Source: Oleiphilaceae bacterium | GTDB taxonomy: Bacteria > Pseudomonadota > Gammaproteobacteria > Pseudomonadales > Oleiphilaceae | DNA length: 64,000 bases | Reading direction: 5' to 3' | NCBI GenBank assembly: GCA_018334495.1 | Contig: JAGXLV010000006.1 | Coordinates: forward strand, 1-64,000 | Shown here: positions 30,575 to 39,154 of the stretch, one piece after another | Position numbering within the stretch: the stretch's first letter is position 1 | Layout of the letters: each line of letters begins with the position of its first letter | Program-made: the position numbers and the translations under genes | The notes under the pieces: model-generated | The model's input: only the letters and a program-made list of their open reading frames with translations | Told to the model about the DNA's origin: nothing | The model's database searches: none

Positions 30575-30986
30575 TGACATTCCGTTCGGTGGTGATGCTG
30601 AGCTTTGAAAAACCAAGTGTGCCGGCAACGTCCATGGCGCGCACCACGAATTGATGCGGCGTACGGGCATCGGCGGTAATAATGAATGGCAGGCTGTTAT
30701 CGCCGGTGGTCAAGTCTTTGACAGCGCGTTCAAGGGTGACACGCTGATTATTGATCAGCGGCTTGTCGTTGACGTAATACTGCCCTTGCGCATTGATCAC
30801 CACATCGATCTGGCGCGTTTCCGACTCCGCCGGCCTGGCGTCGGCTTTGGGCAGCTCCACCTGCAGATGACTTTCGCGCGTGAAGGTGGTGGAGACCATG
30901 AAAAAAATCAGCAACAGGAAGACCACATCGATCAACGGCGTCAGATCGACTCCGACTTCCTGGCTTCTCTGGCGCTTGAACTTCAC
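30564..30986 (-). CDS. exbD: Biopolymer transport protein ExbD
   Basis: Single-helix motor subunit (VGVDLTPLIDVVFLLLIFFMVSTTF) with the essential Asp in PLIDVVF, plus a periplasmic domain to residue 140. The start is GTG, with GGAG upstream inside the end of exbB. It lies between exbB and msbA. A TolR paralogue is at 4 kb, so the window carries two motors. The linked load protein is not visible here; in pseudomonads this exbBD pair is a fixed part of the lipid A cluster. Confidence 0.93.
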   Translation of the reverse strand: MKFKRQRSQEVGVDLTPLIDVVFLLLIFFMVSTTFTRESHLQVELPKADARPAESETRQIDVVINAQGQYYVNDKPLINNQRVTLERAVKDLTTGDNSLPFIITADARTPHQFVVRAMDVAGTLGFSKLSITTERNVNEG

Positions 30987-30991
30987 GGCCG

Positions 30992-31618
30992 TCAGGCTCC
31001 TTCCACGTTGATTTCGCGGTCACCATGAACCACTTCGACCAACTTGATGGCCTCCTGCTCCATACCCACCACCAGAGCGTCCACCCGACGGATGAAATAA
31101 CGATGGCAGATGAGAGCCGGAATCGCCACGCTCAGGCCGGCAGCGGTGGTCATCAGGGCCTCCGAGATGCCACCCGCCAGATTGCCCGCATCACCCACAC
31201 CCGCCAGCTGGATCTCGGCAAACACCTTGATCATGCCAACAACCGTACCTAGCAGGCCCAGTAAGGGTGTAATGGTGGCAACCGTGCCAAGGGGATTGAG
31301 AAAGCGCTCTAACTCATGAATAACCTGACTGGCCTCATGTTCAATGCTCTCTTTCATGATGTCGCGGCCGTGCTTGGCGTTCATCAGTCCGCTGGCCAGC
31401 ACCCGGCCCATGGGCGAAGACGCCTGCAGGGCTTTCAGCTTTTTGCCGTTAAGCTCTTTCTTTTTGATCGAACGCCACAAATCGTTGATGGTGGTCTCAG
31501 GCGTTACCCGGCTGGTGCGCAGCGTCCAGAACCTCTCCAGCACAATGGCAAGAGCGAGAATGGAACAGGCGAGAATCGGCACCATGATGATGCCACCCGC
31601 TTTCAAGAGTTCGAACAC
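30992..31618 (-). CDS. exbB: MotA/TolQ/ExbB proton channel protein
   Basis: Three-helix stator protein: AGGIIMVPILACSILALAIVLERFW, then GTVATITPLLGLLGTVVGMIKVF and GISEALMTTAAGLSVAIPALICHRYF. It is the pair of the following exbD (5 bp gap). The start is GTG with GGGAG seven bases upstream. At 208 residues it is shorter than TolQ (230) and lacks a long C-terminus. Energy user unknown; lipid A or lipoprotein traffic is suggested only by the neighbouring msbA and lpxK. Confidence 0.93.
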   Translation of the reverse strand: MFELLKAGGIIMVPILACSILALAIVLERFWTLRTSRVTPETTINDLWRSIKKKELNGKKLKALQASSPMGRVLASGLMNAKHGRDIMKESIEHEASQVIHELERFLNPLGTVATITPLLGLLGTVVGMIKVFAEIQLAGVGDAGNLAGGISEALMTTAAGLSVAIPALICHRYFIRRVDALVVGMEQEAIKLVEVVHGDREINVEGA

Positions 31619-31696
31619 GCTTGGTCTCCCTGTTTATTGGCAAGCGGCGCTACTTTAGCATAGCCACCGCTTCACGCCACACCCTCGATGGACAGC

Positions 31697-34114
31697 CTAA
31701 TCGGACGGTGGTTCATCGACCGCAAGCCAATGGGACTCGGGGCGCCTTATCCAGAAAGGCGCGTCGGCGCGCCAACGACTGAGCAACGGCACCTCCCCAC
31801 CCAGGCGCCATCGCAGGGCGCCGGCATAAGCGGTATTGAATGCCGCGGCGCCGGCACCGGCAAAGCGCGCCCTGACATCGGGGTGAGGATGGCCATAACG
31901 ATGCTGATAACCCGCCGTGTAAACCACGGCATCGGGCTGTAATGCGCGTACCCAGGCCGTGCCGGAGGAAGTATTGCTGCCATGATGGGAGGCAACCAGG
32001 ATTCGATGGGCAACCGGTGCAATCAGGCCGCTTGCGATAAAACGCTGCTCCACGGAGCTGGAGATATCACCGGGCAGAATGACGTCGGTATCGTCGTAAC
32101 CCAGCACCGCAACGCAGGAGGTATCATTGCTGTCCGGTCGGGCCGCGGTCGGTCGGGCAACTTCATCCTGCCAAAGTGTCACGCTTACGTCACCAAGCGA
32201 CCCAACCGAGTCAGGGCGGCAGTGCTGAAGGTTTGGCAACACCAGGTCCGGGTAGCGTTCCTGCAGCCGTTTCGGCTCGCCGGACACAACAGCCTCTACG
32301 GCAAGGGCGTCGAACAGCGGTACCAGGCCGCCAGCGTGATCCCGATCGCCATGACTGATGATCAGTGTATTGATTCGTGCCACTCCAAGTTTTTGCAATG
32401 AGGGCACCAGCACACTGGCGGCGGCGGAATAACCGGAGGCCGTTTCCGGGCCGGTGTCGTAAAGCAGCACCTTATCCTCGTGGCGCAGCATAACCGCAAG
32501 CCCCTGCCCCACATCGAAGACCCAGAGTTCCGGCCGGGGCACAACAACATTGTCAGCCCCTTCGGGCTCCTCATAAAGAAGCTGAGGTGCCAGCCAGACT
32601 GTCAGCAAGACAACACCCGCCAGGCGCGCCCGCCGGTTTGGCACAAGAACCAGGCTCAGCACCAATAACGCCGCCACGATGGCGCCAGCCAAGCCCGCTG
32701 ACAAACCTGGCACCGTCCAGTCCGCGAGCAGGGAAAGCCACCACCAGAGCACCGTCAGAACCCCGTCGAAGCCCTGGGAGACCATGCCCACCAGGGTCGG
32801 TGACGGCCAAAGCGCCAGCAGCAGCGCACCCAGAACCAGCACAGGCATTACAACCAGTGACAGCCAGGGGATGGCCACCAGGTTGGCCAGCCAGCCCAGG
32901 GTTGCCGGTGCCTGGTCCATAACGCTCAGCATCGGCCAGAGGCCGGCGAATATCACACTCTGGGCCATCACAAGGGCTGTTAACGCGGACGGGGCCCGCA
33001 GGCGTCCGGAGAAGGCCAGCAAGAGCATTGCCACGGCGGAAAAAGACAGCCAGAAGCCCCGATCCAGGGGCGCGAAGGGATCAATCAGAAGCACCAGTCC
33101 CAGTGCCACCAGCCAGCTCGCGCCAGATGCCAGACGGCCGGCACGAAACAGCAGCCAACTGGCCATAACAACCATTAACCAGGCCCTTTGGGTGGGCACC
33201 GTAAAGCCTGCAGCCAGAGCGTAGAGCAGGCTGCCCGTCACCACCACTGCGAAGGCCAGCGCGCGCCGGCGGGAAGGCGCCAACCGATGCTGCGGTAACC
33301 CTGCGAGCAGAACCCGCACCATCAGCCCGAGACCAATCGCAATCAGACCGATATGAAGTCCGGAAATTGCCACAAGATGAATAGTGCCGGTGGCCTGAAG
33401 GACTCGCCAATGGTCCGGCGTCATATGGCCCCGGTTACCGAGCAACAGGGCCTGCACAAGGGGATGATGTTCATTGCCTTCCAGTCCGGAAGAGAGCTTT
33501 GCGGCCAGATTCCGGCGCAGACTGTGAAAGGCGCAGGTCAGCTTACAGTCGCCGGCCAGCCAGGGCTGAAGCTCACGAACCGTACCGGTCGCGCGATAAT
33601 TGTTGCGGAACAACCAGCTTTCATAGCGAAAGCCGGCCGGATTCACTGCGCCGTGGGGGCGCTTAAGGCGCACAGTGACACGCATCAGGGCGGGCAGGTC
33701 CAGCATGGCGTCATCGCCATACCAGCTCAGCCGCAATCGCCGGGGCAAATCACGGCCCGGCGCCAACGCAGTGCCGCTTTGCCACTGGTGAACGCAAAGA
33801 CTGAACCTCACACTGCCGTAACTGCCGGGGGCGGGTATATCGCACAAATGCCCGACCACCACCTGCTCCTCGCCCTCAGCGGCGATCGGAAGACTCACGG
33901 ACAAGCGCTCAGCCGCATGCCACACCGCCCATGTGAAACCGACAAGCAGCAGTGCCACGATTTGCAGCGATCCACTTCGGGCCCGGACTCCGTATAGCAG
34001 CACGACCATGGCACCGGTCAGGGCTGCAGGAAGCCAGGCCGACGACGGTGGAATGACACCGCTGTAATACAGTAATATGACACCGCATGAAAAAGACGCG
34101 ATCCGTGCGTACAC
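31697..34114 (-). CDS. comEC: DNA internalisation competence protein ComEC/Rec2
   Basis: Inner-membrane channel for uptake of single-stranded DNA in natural transformation. The N-terminal part has membrane helices and an OB-like DUF4131 region. The central Competence domain (about 200-480) contains LVAISGLHIGLIAIGL and many helices. The C-terminal metallo-beta-lactamase domain has LIISHGDRDHAGG and VASHHGSNTSSG. Length is 805 residues and the start is GTG after GGGAG. No other competence gene is nearby, so competence itself is not shown. Confidence 0.94.
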   Translation of the reverse strand: MYARIASFSCGVILLYYSGVIPPSSAWLPAALTGAMVVLLYGVRARSGSLQIVALLLVGFTWAVWHAAERLSVSLPIAAEGEEQVVVGHLCDIPAPGSYGSVRFSLCVHQWQSGTALAPGRDLPRRLRLSWYGDDAMLDLPALMRVTVRLKRPHGAVNPAGFRYESWLFRNNYRATGTVRELQPWLAGDCKLTCAFHSLRRNLAAKLSSGLEGNEHHPLVQALLLGNRGHMTPDHWRVLQATGTIHLVAISGLHIGLIAIGLGLMVRVLLAGLPQHRLAPSRRRALAFAVVVTGSLLYALAAGFTVPTQRAWLMVVMASWLLFRAGRLASGASWLVALGLVLLIDPFAPLDRGFWLSFSAVAMLLLAFSGRLRAPSALTALVMAQSVIFAGLWPMLSVMDQAPATLGWLANLVAIPWLSLVVMPVLVLGALLLALWPSPTLVGMVSQGFDGVLTVLWWWLSLLADWTVPGLSAGLAGAIVAALLVLSLVLVPNRRARLAGVVLLTVWLAPQLLYEEPEGADNVVVPRPELWVFDVGQGLAVMLRHEDKVLLYDTGPETASGYSAAASVLVPSLQKLGVARINTLIISHGDRDHAGGLVPLFDALAVEAVVSGEPKRLQERYPDLVLPNLQHCRPDSVGSLGDVSVTLWQDEVARPTAARPDSNDTSCVAVLGYDDTDVILPGDISSSVEQRFIASGLIAPVAHRILVASHHGSNTSSGTAWVRALQPDAVVYTAGYQHRYGHPHPDVRARFAGAGAAAFNTAYAGALRWRLGGEVPLLSRWRADAPFWIRRPESHWLAVDEPPSD

Positions 34115-34219
34115 GCTAACTCCCGGGACAATCCTTGTCCTGTTACTAAACCACGGAAGCTTTTCGCTCCCACTCAGCCGGGTGCTTCACCAGTCACTCG
34201 CAGCAGGCAGGCGGTCGAC

Positions 34220-34741
34220 ATGCCGAAGAAGTTCATGAAACGCCATTTGCCATCCCCCGAAAAAATCCGGGCGATGCGGTCAATGCAATTTCTGGGTCAA
34301 CTCCTGCATGAAACCAATCTGTGGCACATTAGCCGTCACAGCGTCTCCCGCGCTTTTATGATCGGCATTTTCTGGTGTTTTATGCCGGTGCCGTTCCAGA
34401 TGCTTGCCGCAGCGGTTTGCGCTATCTGGTTCAACGCCAATTTGCCTCTGTCCATAGTGCTGGTCTGGATAAGCAACCCTCTGACCATGCCGCCCATGTT
34501 CTACTTCAATTATAAATTCGGCTCCTGGCTCCTCAACCGGCCGGTGACCACGTCCGAATTCCAGCTTTCCGTGGAGTGGCTCAGTTCCCGTATCCTGGAC
34601 ATCGCAACTCCGCTCTACCTGGGATCGGTGATATTGGGCGCTCTGGCCGCCCTGATCAGCTACACGGTGCTGCAATTTATCTGGCGCAGGAAGGTTCGCG
34701 CCGACTGGCGCAAGCGCCTCGGCACCCGCCATCCCGTCTAG
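34220..34741 (+). CDS. DUF2062 family membrane protein
   Basis: 173-residue inner-membrane protein with the DUF2062 pattern: HSVSRAFMIGIFWCFMPVPFQMLAAAVCAIWFNANLPLSIVLVWISNPLTMPPMFYFNYKFG. Two or three membrane helices precede a basic C-terminus (WRRKVRADWRKRLGTRHPV). The family has no proven function; some members are fused to or near glycosyltransferases. It lies alone on the plus strand between comEC and lolD, an order also found in Pseudomonas. Confidence 0.85.
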   Translation: MPKKFMKRHLPSPEKIRAMRSMQFLGQLLHETNLWHISRHSVSRAFMIGIFWCFMPVPFQMLAAAVCAIWFNANLPLSIVLVWISNPLTMPPMFYFNYKFGSWLLNRPVTTSEFQLSVEWLSSRILDIATPLYLGSVILGALAALISYTVLQFIWRRKVRADWRKRLGTRHPV

Positions 34742-34785
34742 TGGCCCGCCTGGTTAATTCGGCGATGCATTGGGCACCAGTGGCT

Positions 34786-35496
34786 TCAGGTTTCCCGCAC
34801 CAGTTGCCCATGCTCCAGCCGCAAGACACGCCCCAGGCTCCGCGCCATGGTCATGTCGTGAGTCACAACGACAAATGCGATTCCCAGTTGATCCCGCAGT
34901 GACTCGATCAGGCGGAAAACGCTGTCACCGGTGCTGTCGTCGAGATTACCCGTGGGCTCATCCATCAGGACACATTCCGGGCGGTTGACCAGTGCCCGGG
35001 CAATAGCCACGCGCTGGCGCTCGCCACCGGAAAGCTCACCCGGCTTATGATCAAGCCTGGCTTGCAGCCCGACCTCGGACAGAATGTCATCGGCACGGCG
35101 GCCGGCCTCTTTGGTGGAAAGGCCGCCAAGTACGCAGGGCATCATGACGTTCTCGCGAGCGGTGAACTCCGGCAGCAAATGATGGAACTGATAGACAAAG
35201 CCCAGATAACGATTGCGGAAGCGCGCGCGCCCGCCTTCGTTCATTCGGTGAATATCCTGGCCGCAAATGGTTATCTGCCCCGACGAGGGTTTATCCAGGC
35301 CGCCCAGCAGGTTCAGCAGTGTGGTTTTGCCGGCGCCGCTGCTCCCGACGATCGCCACCGTTTCACCGGCATCCACCTGCAGGGAAATATCCGAAAAGAT
35401 GGTCAGCTTACCCGGTCCTTCGTTGTAGCTGCGGGTGAGCCGCTCACACTCGATGACTCGATTCTGGGGCGCGGTCGCGCGATCCGGTTTATTCAT
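34786..35496 (-). CDS. lolD: Lipoprotein-releasing ABC transporter ATPase LolD
   Basis: ATPase that drives release of outer-membrane lipoproteins to LolA. Walker A is [11 protein letters not shown], signature LSGGERQR, Walker [10 protein letters not shown]. The start is the ATG at 35494-35496 ([20 protein letters not shown]), which overlaps the permease stop by 8 bp; the ORF track adds 20 residues from inside the permease. Length is 236. The order permease-lolD on the minus strand shows one permease gene only. Confidence 0.95.
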   Translation of the reverse strand: MNKPDRATAPQNRVIECERLTRSYNEGPGKLTIFSDISLQVDAGETVAIVGSSGAGKTTLLNLLGGLDKPSSGQITICGQDIHRMNEGGRARFRNRYLGFVYQFHHLLPEFTARENVMMPCVLGGLSTKEAGRRADDILSEVGLQARLDHKPGELSGGERQRVAIARALVNRPECVLMDEPTGNLDDSTGDSVFRLIESLRDQLGIAFVVVTHDMTMARSLGRVLRLEHGQLVRET

Positions 35497-36730
35497 AGCG
35501 CAAAGCCTCCGCCGGGTCGATGCGGGATGCGCGCCAAGCCGGGTAAATAGTGGCAAGCAGACTCATGACCATGCCCGCGCCGGTTATCACCATGACATCC
35601 TGCCATTGCAACTGGGACGGCAGGTAGCTGATGAAATAGACATCGGCGCTCAGGAACTGATGGCCAAGAATGACCTCAAGCCAGGAAATGAAGGCGCTGA
35701 TATTGTTGGCGCCAAGAATGCCCAGTGTCATGCCCACCAGGGTTCCGAAAATACCGATGACCGCGCCCTGCACAATGAAAATGCGCATGATTCGGCCCGG
35801 CGTGGCGCCCATGGTCCGGAGAATGGCGATATCCGCCTTTTTGTCCGTCACCACCATGACCAGCGTCGACACGATATTGAACGCGGCCACGGCCACAATG
35901 AACATCAGCAACAGACCGATCATGGTCTTTTCCATGCGGATGGCCTGGAACAGGTTACCGTGGGTTCTGGTCCAGTCCGATATGAAAAACCGCCCATCCA
36001 TGCCCCGGGCAACTTCTTTGGCAACTTGTGGCGCCTTGAACAGATCATCCACCAGCAGGCGAACACCCTGGGCCTTGCCGCCGGTTCGCATCAGACGGGC
36101 GGCGTCGTCCATGTGAACCAGGGTGTAGTTCCCGTCCAGCTCGGCGCCCACACTGAAAATGCCCTTAACCGTAAAACGCTTCAACCGGGGCAGCACACCT
36201 GCCGGTGTGACGGATGCTTCCGGCATAACCACCGTGAGCCTGTCGCCGATCTGCAAACGCAGGCTGGAGGCCATCAGCTTGCCTATTATAATGCCGAACT
36301 CACCGGCCTTGAGATCATCCAGCTCGCCTTCGATCATGTGATTCTCGATGATCGATACGGAGCGCTCCTCATCCGGCAGAACGCCGTTGAGCAGAACCCC
36401 CCGGACATTGCCGCCGCCGGTGACCATGCCCTGCCCCTCCACGAAAGGCGCGGCTGCAATCACAGAAGGGTGTTCACTGGCGATGTCATCGACCTTTTGC
36501 CAGTTCTCGAGCAAATCATCACCTTCAATCACGGCATGGGGCACCATCCCGAGAATGCGCTCTTTGAGTTCACGGTCGAAGCCATTCATCACTGACAGAA
36601 CAATGATGAGAACTGCAACGCCGAGCATCAGCCCGATCATCGACGTCAGGGAAATGAATGAAATGAAATGATTACGGCGTTTGGCGGCGGTATACCGCAA
36701 ACCGACATACAGCGATAAAGGTTTAAACAT
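35489..36730 (-). CDS. Lipoprotein-releasing permease, LolC/LolE family (LolF candidate)
   Basis: 413-residue permease with an N-terminal helix (FISFISLTSMIGLMLGVAVLIIVLSVMNGF), a large periplasmic MacB-like domain (about 50-265) and three C-terminal FtsX helices. E. coli has separate lolC and lolE flanking lolD; here a single permease is followed directly by lolD, with a DUF2062 gene and a PilZ gene on the outsides. A single permease that homodimerises is called LolF in other bacteria. A second permease elsewhere in the genome cannot be excluded. Confidence 0.9.
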   Translation of the reverse strand: MFKPLSLYVGLRYTAAKRRNHFISFISLTSMIGLMLGVAVLIIVLSVMNGFDRELKERILGMVPHAVIEGDDLLENWQKVDDIASEHPSVIAAAPFVEGQGMVTGGGNVRGVLLNGVLPDEERSVSIIENHMIEGELDDLKAGEFGIIIGKLMASSLRLQIGDRLTVVMPEASVTPAGVLPRLKRFTVKGIFSVGAELDGNYTLVHMDDAARLMRTGGKAQGVRLLVDDLFKAPQVAKEVARGMDGRFFISDWTRTHGNLFQAIRMEKTMIGLLLMFIVAVAAFNIVSTLVMVVTDKKADIAILRTMGATPGRIMRIFIVQGAVIGIFGTLVGMTLGILGANNISAFISWLEVILGHQFLSADVYFISYLPSQLQWQDVMVITGAGMVMSLLATIYPAWRASRIDPAEALRYE

Positions 36731-36812
36731 GGTTTGCGGCCTGCCGCCTCCCGTTTTTACATCGTGTCTTCCCGCTAGCCGGTGTTACGGTTCGCTGGGA
36801 AGCTGCTAAAAT

Positions 36813-36842
36813 AACGTTTATCAGATAAAAAACGCTAACGTT
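36813..36842. promoter_or_regulatory. Nested inverted repeats between the Lol permease and PilZ genes
   Basis: In the 226-bp divergent gap AACGTT occurs at both ends of a 30-bp stretch with a perfect 13-bp palindrome TTTATC-A-GATAAA inside. It could be an operator for either gene. No clear promoter boxes could be assigned on either strand. Confidence 0.3.
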
Positions 36843-36956
36843 CACACAATTGCGTTGCTTTGGGTAATATCGTGTGGCCTGCCGGAATGGCAGAATCCAT
36901 TGTTTTTTAAAAGCGGACCAGTTTCTTGCTCCGCAGTTTTAACGAGGCGAGCACGG

Positions 36957-37535
36957 ATGAGCACTGATTTACCAACCGAACGCCGGGATTACTTCCGTAT
37001 TGATGATCGCATCGGGCTTGAGTTCCGGAAATTACTCCCCGACCACGACGACTCAAGCAGCCCCTTTGAGGAGAGCCACATCGGCAGTTTGCGCACCGAG
37101 TTGCGGCAGATCGACCTGGACCTTCGCAGTCAGCTTGCCGGCGTGGCCGAGCGTGACCGCGCCATGAGCAATCTGATCAAGACGCTGAGCAGCAAGATCG
37201 ACACCGTGGCGCGCATTATGGCCTTTGAGCAAAATCCGTTGCAACCGGAAGACTGGCAACCGGTCACTCTGAGCGAGGGCGGCGTGTCCTTTACCGCGCC
37301 GGAAAATGCACTGGCGATCGGAGATAAAGTGGCTTTGCGCATGACGCTGCCCCCCGAACTTTTTCAGGTCGAAGCCAAAGCCAGGATTCTTCATGTCAGT
37401 GATGCCGACAGCCCTGAACCCATATTTCACGCCGAATTCAAGGAGCTTAGCGAGCCTGACCGGCAAAAGATCGCAAAGCATATCATGCGGTGGCAGATTC
37501 GCCACCGGCAACAGAATGAGGCTGAAGGGGATTAA
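36957..37535 (+). CDS. PilZ-like domain protein
   Basis: 192 residues from the ATG at 36957 (MSTDLPTERRDYFRIDDRIGLEFRKL). The N-terminal RRDYFRIDDRIGLEFR and the later VTLSEGGVSFTAPENALAIGDKVALRMTLP look like the two halves of a PilZ c-di-GMP-binding module (RxxxR and [D/N]xSxxG), separated by a helical insertion of about 70 residues. The second motif reads LSEGG with Thr before Leu, so the usual Asp/Asn is missing. The role could be motility or exopolysaccharide control. Its place beside the lol genes is shared with Pseudomonas. Confidence 0.8.
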   Translation: MSTDLPTERRDYFRIDDRIGLEFRKLLPDHDDSSSPFEESHIGSLRTELRQIDLDLRSQLAGVAERDRAMSNLIKTLSSKIDTVARIMAFEQNPLQPEDWQPVTLSEGGVSFTAPENALAIGDKVALRMTLPPELFQVEAKARILHVSDADSPEPIFHAEFKELSEPDRQKIAKHIMRWQIRHRQQNEAEGD

Positions 37536-37645
37536 CCAGACGGGTCATCAGGCCAGGGAAACTGTTTTTGAAATTACGTTTTATTTACCCCACTCGCTCC
37601 GGCCATGCTGGTCGGCGGACAGCCAATGACGGGAGTCTTCTACCG

Positions 37646-37978
37646 ATGAAAAAGGCTACAAACTCATATTCGAAAACGGTCGTCCCCTTGCTGCTGACCG
37701 GACTTTTCGTTGCATCCGGCGGCGTTCAGGCGGATCAGCAAAAACTCCCCATCGGGCCCAGCGCTGAAAACCGGCAGGATCTGGAGGTGCCACAACACGG
37801 CCAGAGCAAAAAAGCTGTGCGTGCCCGGTTCGGCTCACCCGATCGCATCAAAGGCCCGGTGGGAAAGCCGCCAATCAGCGAATGGCACTACCGGGATTTC
37901 GTTGTGTATCTGGAACGGGATACAGTAATACACACCGTTATTCGCCCTGAGCGACAAGCTGAAAACCACCAGTCATAG
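37646..37978 (+). CDS. Small exported protein, BamE/SmpA-like fold suspected
   Basis: 110 residues from the ATG at 37646. A signal peptide (MKKATNSYSKTVVPLLLTGLFVASGGVQA, then DQQ) precedes a short domain: VPQHGQSKKAVRARFGSPDRIKGPVGKPPISEWHYRDFVVYLERDTVIHTVI. The pattern of a short helix, F/GxP, W-Y and a beta pair resembles the SmpA/OmlA domain. There is no lipobox Cys. Similar small proteins exist in marine gammaproteobacteria and pseudomonads without a known function. The ORF-track start 26 codons upstream is not supported. Confidence 0.75.
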   Translation: MKKATNSYSKTVVPLLLTGLFVASGGVQADQQKLPIGPSAENRQDLEVPQHGQSKKAVRARFGSPDRIKGPVGKPPISEWHYRDFVVYLERDTVIHTVIRPERQAENHQS

Positions 37979-38101
37979 TGGTCAGATCATCCCGGCCCTG
38001 TTGTGAGGGAATACCTGGAATCATCCGACCGTACCCTCTCGCGGTTCAGGCGAACGATTTTATGGGCTCCCCCGCGAGCAAGATCAAAAGGAGATTGTGG
38101 T

Positions 38102-39154
38102 TTGACCGAAGCTTCCATGATGCCAGCAGAATGGGCGCCGCAAAGCGCCGTCATGCTTACCTGGCCACACGCCGGAACCGACTGGATCGACGTGCTTGAC
38201 GAAGTCGAACCGGTATTTTACGAAATTGCTCACGCCACTTTGCGCTTCGAACACCTGCTTGTCAGCTGTGAAGATCCTGACATCGTTAAAAACCTGCAGA
38301 CCGGGTTCAACCAGTTTACGGCCGAACGAGAATTACCGGGCCGCGCCTTGGTCGTCCAGGCTCCTGCGGACGATACCTGGGCCCGGGACCACGGCCCTAT
38401 CGCCCTATCGGGAGCCCGAGGGCCACGACTTCTGGATTTTCGCTTCAATGCCTGGGGTGGCAAATTCGCCTGTAAAAAAGACAATGCACTCAACCAGGTA
38501 CTGGCAGCAAAAGGCGCATTCGGTCAGACCCCGCTTAGCAAGGTTGACTTTATTCTCGAGGGCGGCTCAATCGAGTCCGATGGGCGCGGAACCTTGCTGA
38601 CCACCAGCGAATGCCTCCTGGCCACCACCCGCAATCACGAGAAAAGCCGGACCGAAATCGAGGATTTTCTCAAAACAACGCTGGGGGCTCATCGCGTGCT
38701 CTGGCTCAACCATGGCTATCTGGCCGGCGACGATACCGACAGCCACATCGATACCCTGGCGCGTTTCTGTGCCCCTGATCATATCGCCTACGTCCACTGC
38801 GACGACCCCGGCGATGAACACTACGGCTCACTCCTTGCCATGGCGGAGGAACTGACGGAGTTCCGCCAGGACGACGGCTCGCCCTATCGGCTGACGGCCC
38901 TGCCCTGGCCCGAGCCGGTTTACGATGCGGAGGGCGAGCGCCTGCCCGCCACCTACGCCAATTTCCTGATTATCAACGGCGCCGTGCTGGTGCCGGTTTA
39001 CGGCGTACCACAGGATGAGCAGGCTGTCGCCACATTGGCCGGCATTTTTCCGGACCGGGAAATGATACCGGTTAACTGTCTGCCGCTTGCGGGCCAGAAC
39101 GGCAGCTTGCACTGCGTGACCATGCAACTTCCGGCCGGGGTGATCGAGCTATGA
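38102..39154 (+). CDS. aguA: Agmatine deiminase
   Basis: Converts agmatine to N-carbamoylputrescine. The guanidino-modifying fold shows DDTWARDHGPIAL, LEGGSIESDGRGTLLTTSECLL, the His-x-Asp pair in DTDSHIDTLARF and the catalytic Cys in NGSLHCVTMQLP. I chose the TTG at 38102 because AGGAG lies eight bases upstream, giving 350 residues; an ATG at 38117 is the main alternative. It overlaps aguB by 4 bp (ATGA), so the two steps are coupled. The broader family includes peptidylarginine deiminases, but the partner gene favours agmatine. Confidence 0.92.
   Translation: MTEASMMPAEWAPQSAVMLTWPHAGTDWIDVLDEVEPVFYEIAHATLRFEHLLVSCEDPDIVKNLQTGFNQFTAERELPGRALVVQAPADDTWARDHGPIALSGARGPRLLDFRFNAWGGKFACKKDNALNQVLAAKGAFGQTPLSKVDFILEGGSIESDGRGTLLTTSECLLATTRNHEKSRTEIEDFLKTTLGAHRVLWLNHGYLAGDDTDSHIDTLARFCAPDHIAYVHCDDPGDEHYGSLLAMAEELTEFRQDDGSPYRLTALPWPEPVYDAEGERLPATYANFLIINGAVLVPVYGVPQDEQAVATLAGIFPDREMIPVNCLPLAGQNGSLHCVTMQLPAGVIEL

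Noticed and set aside
35435-36595. 386-aa plus-strand ORF opposite the Lol permease
   Set aside because: Antisense to a permease with clear helices; the translation is His/Gln/Gly-rich noise.
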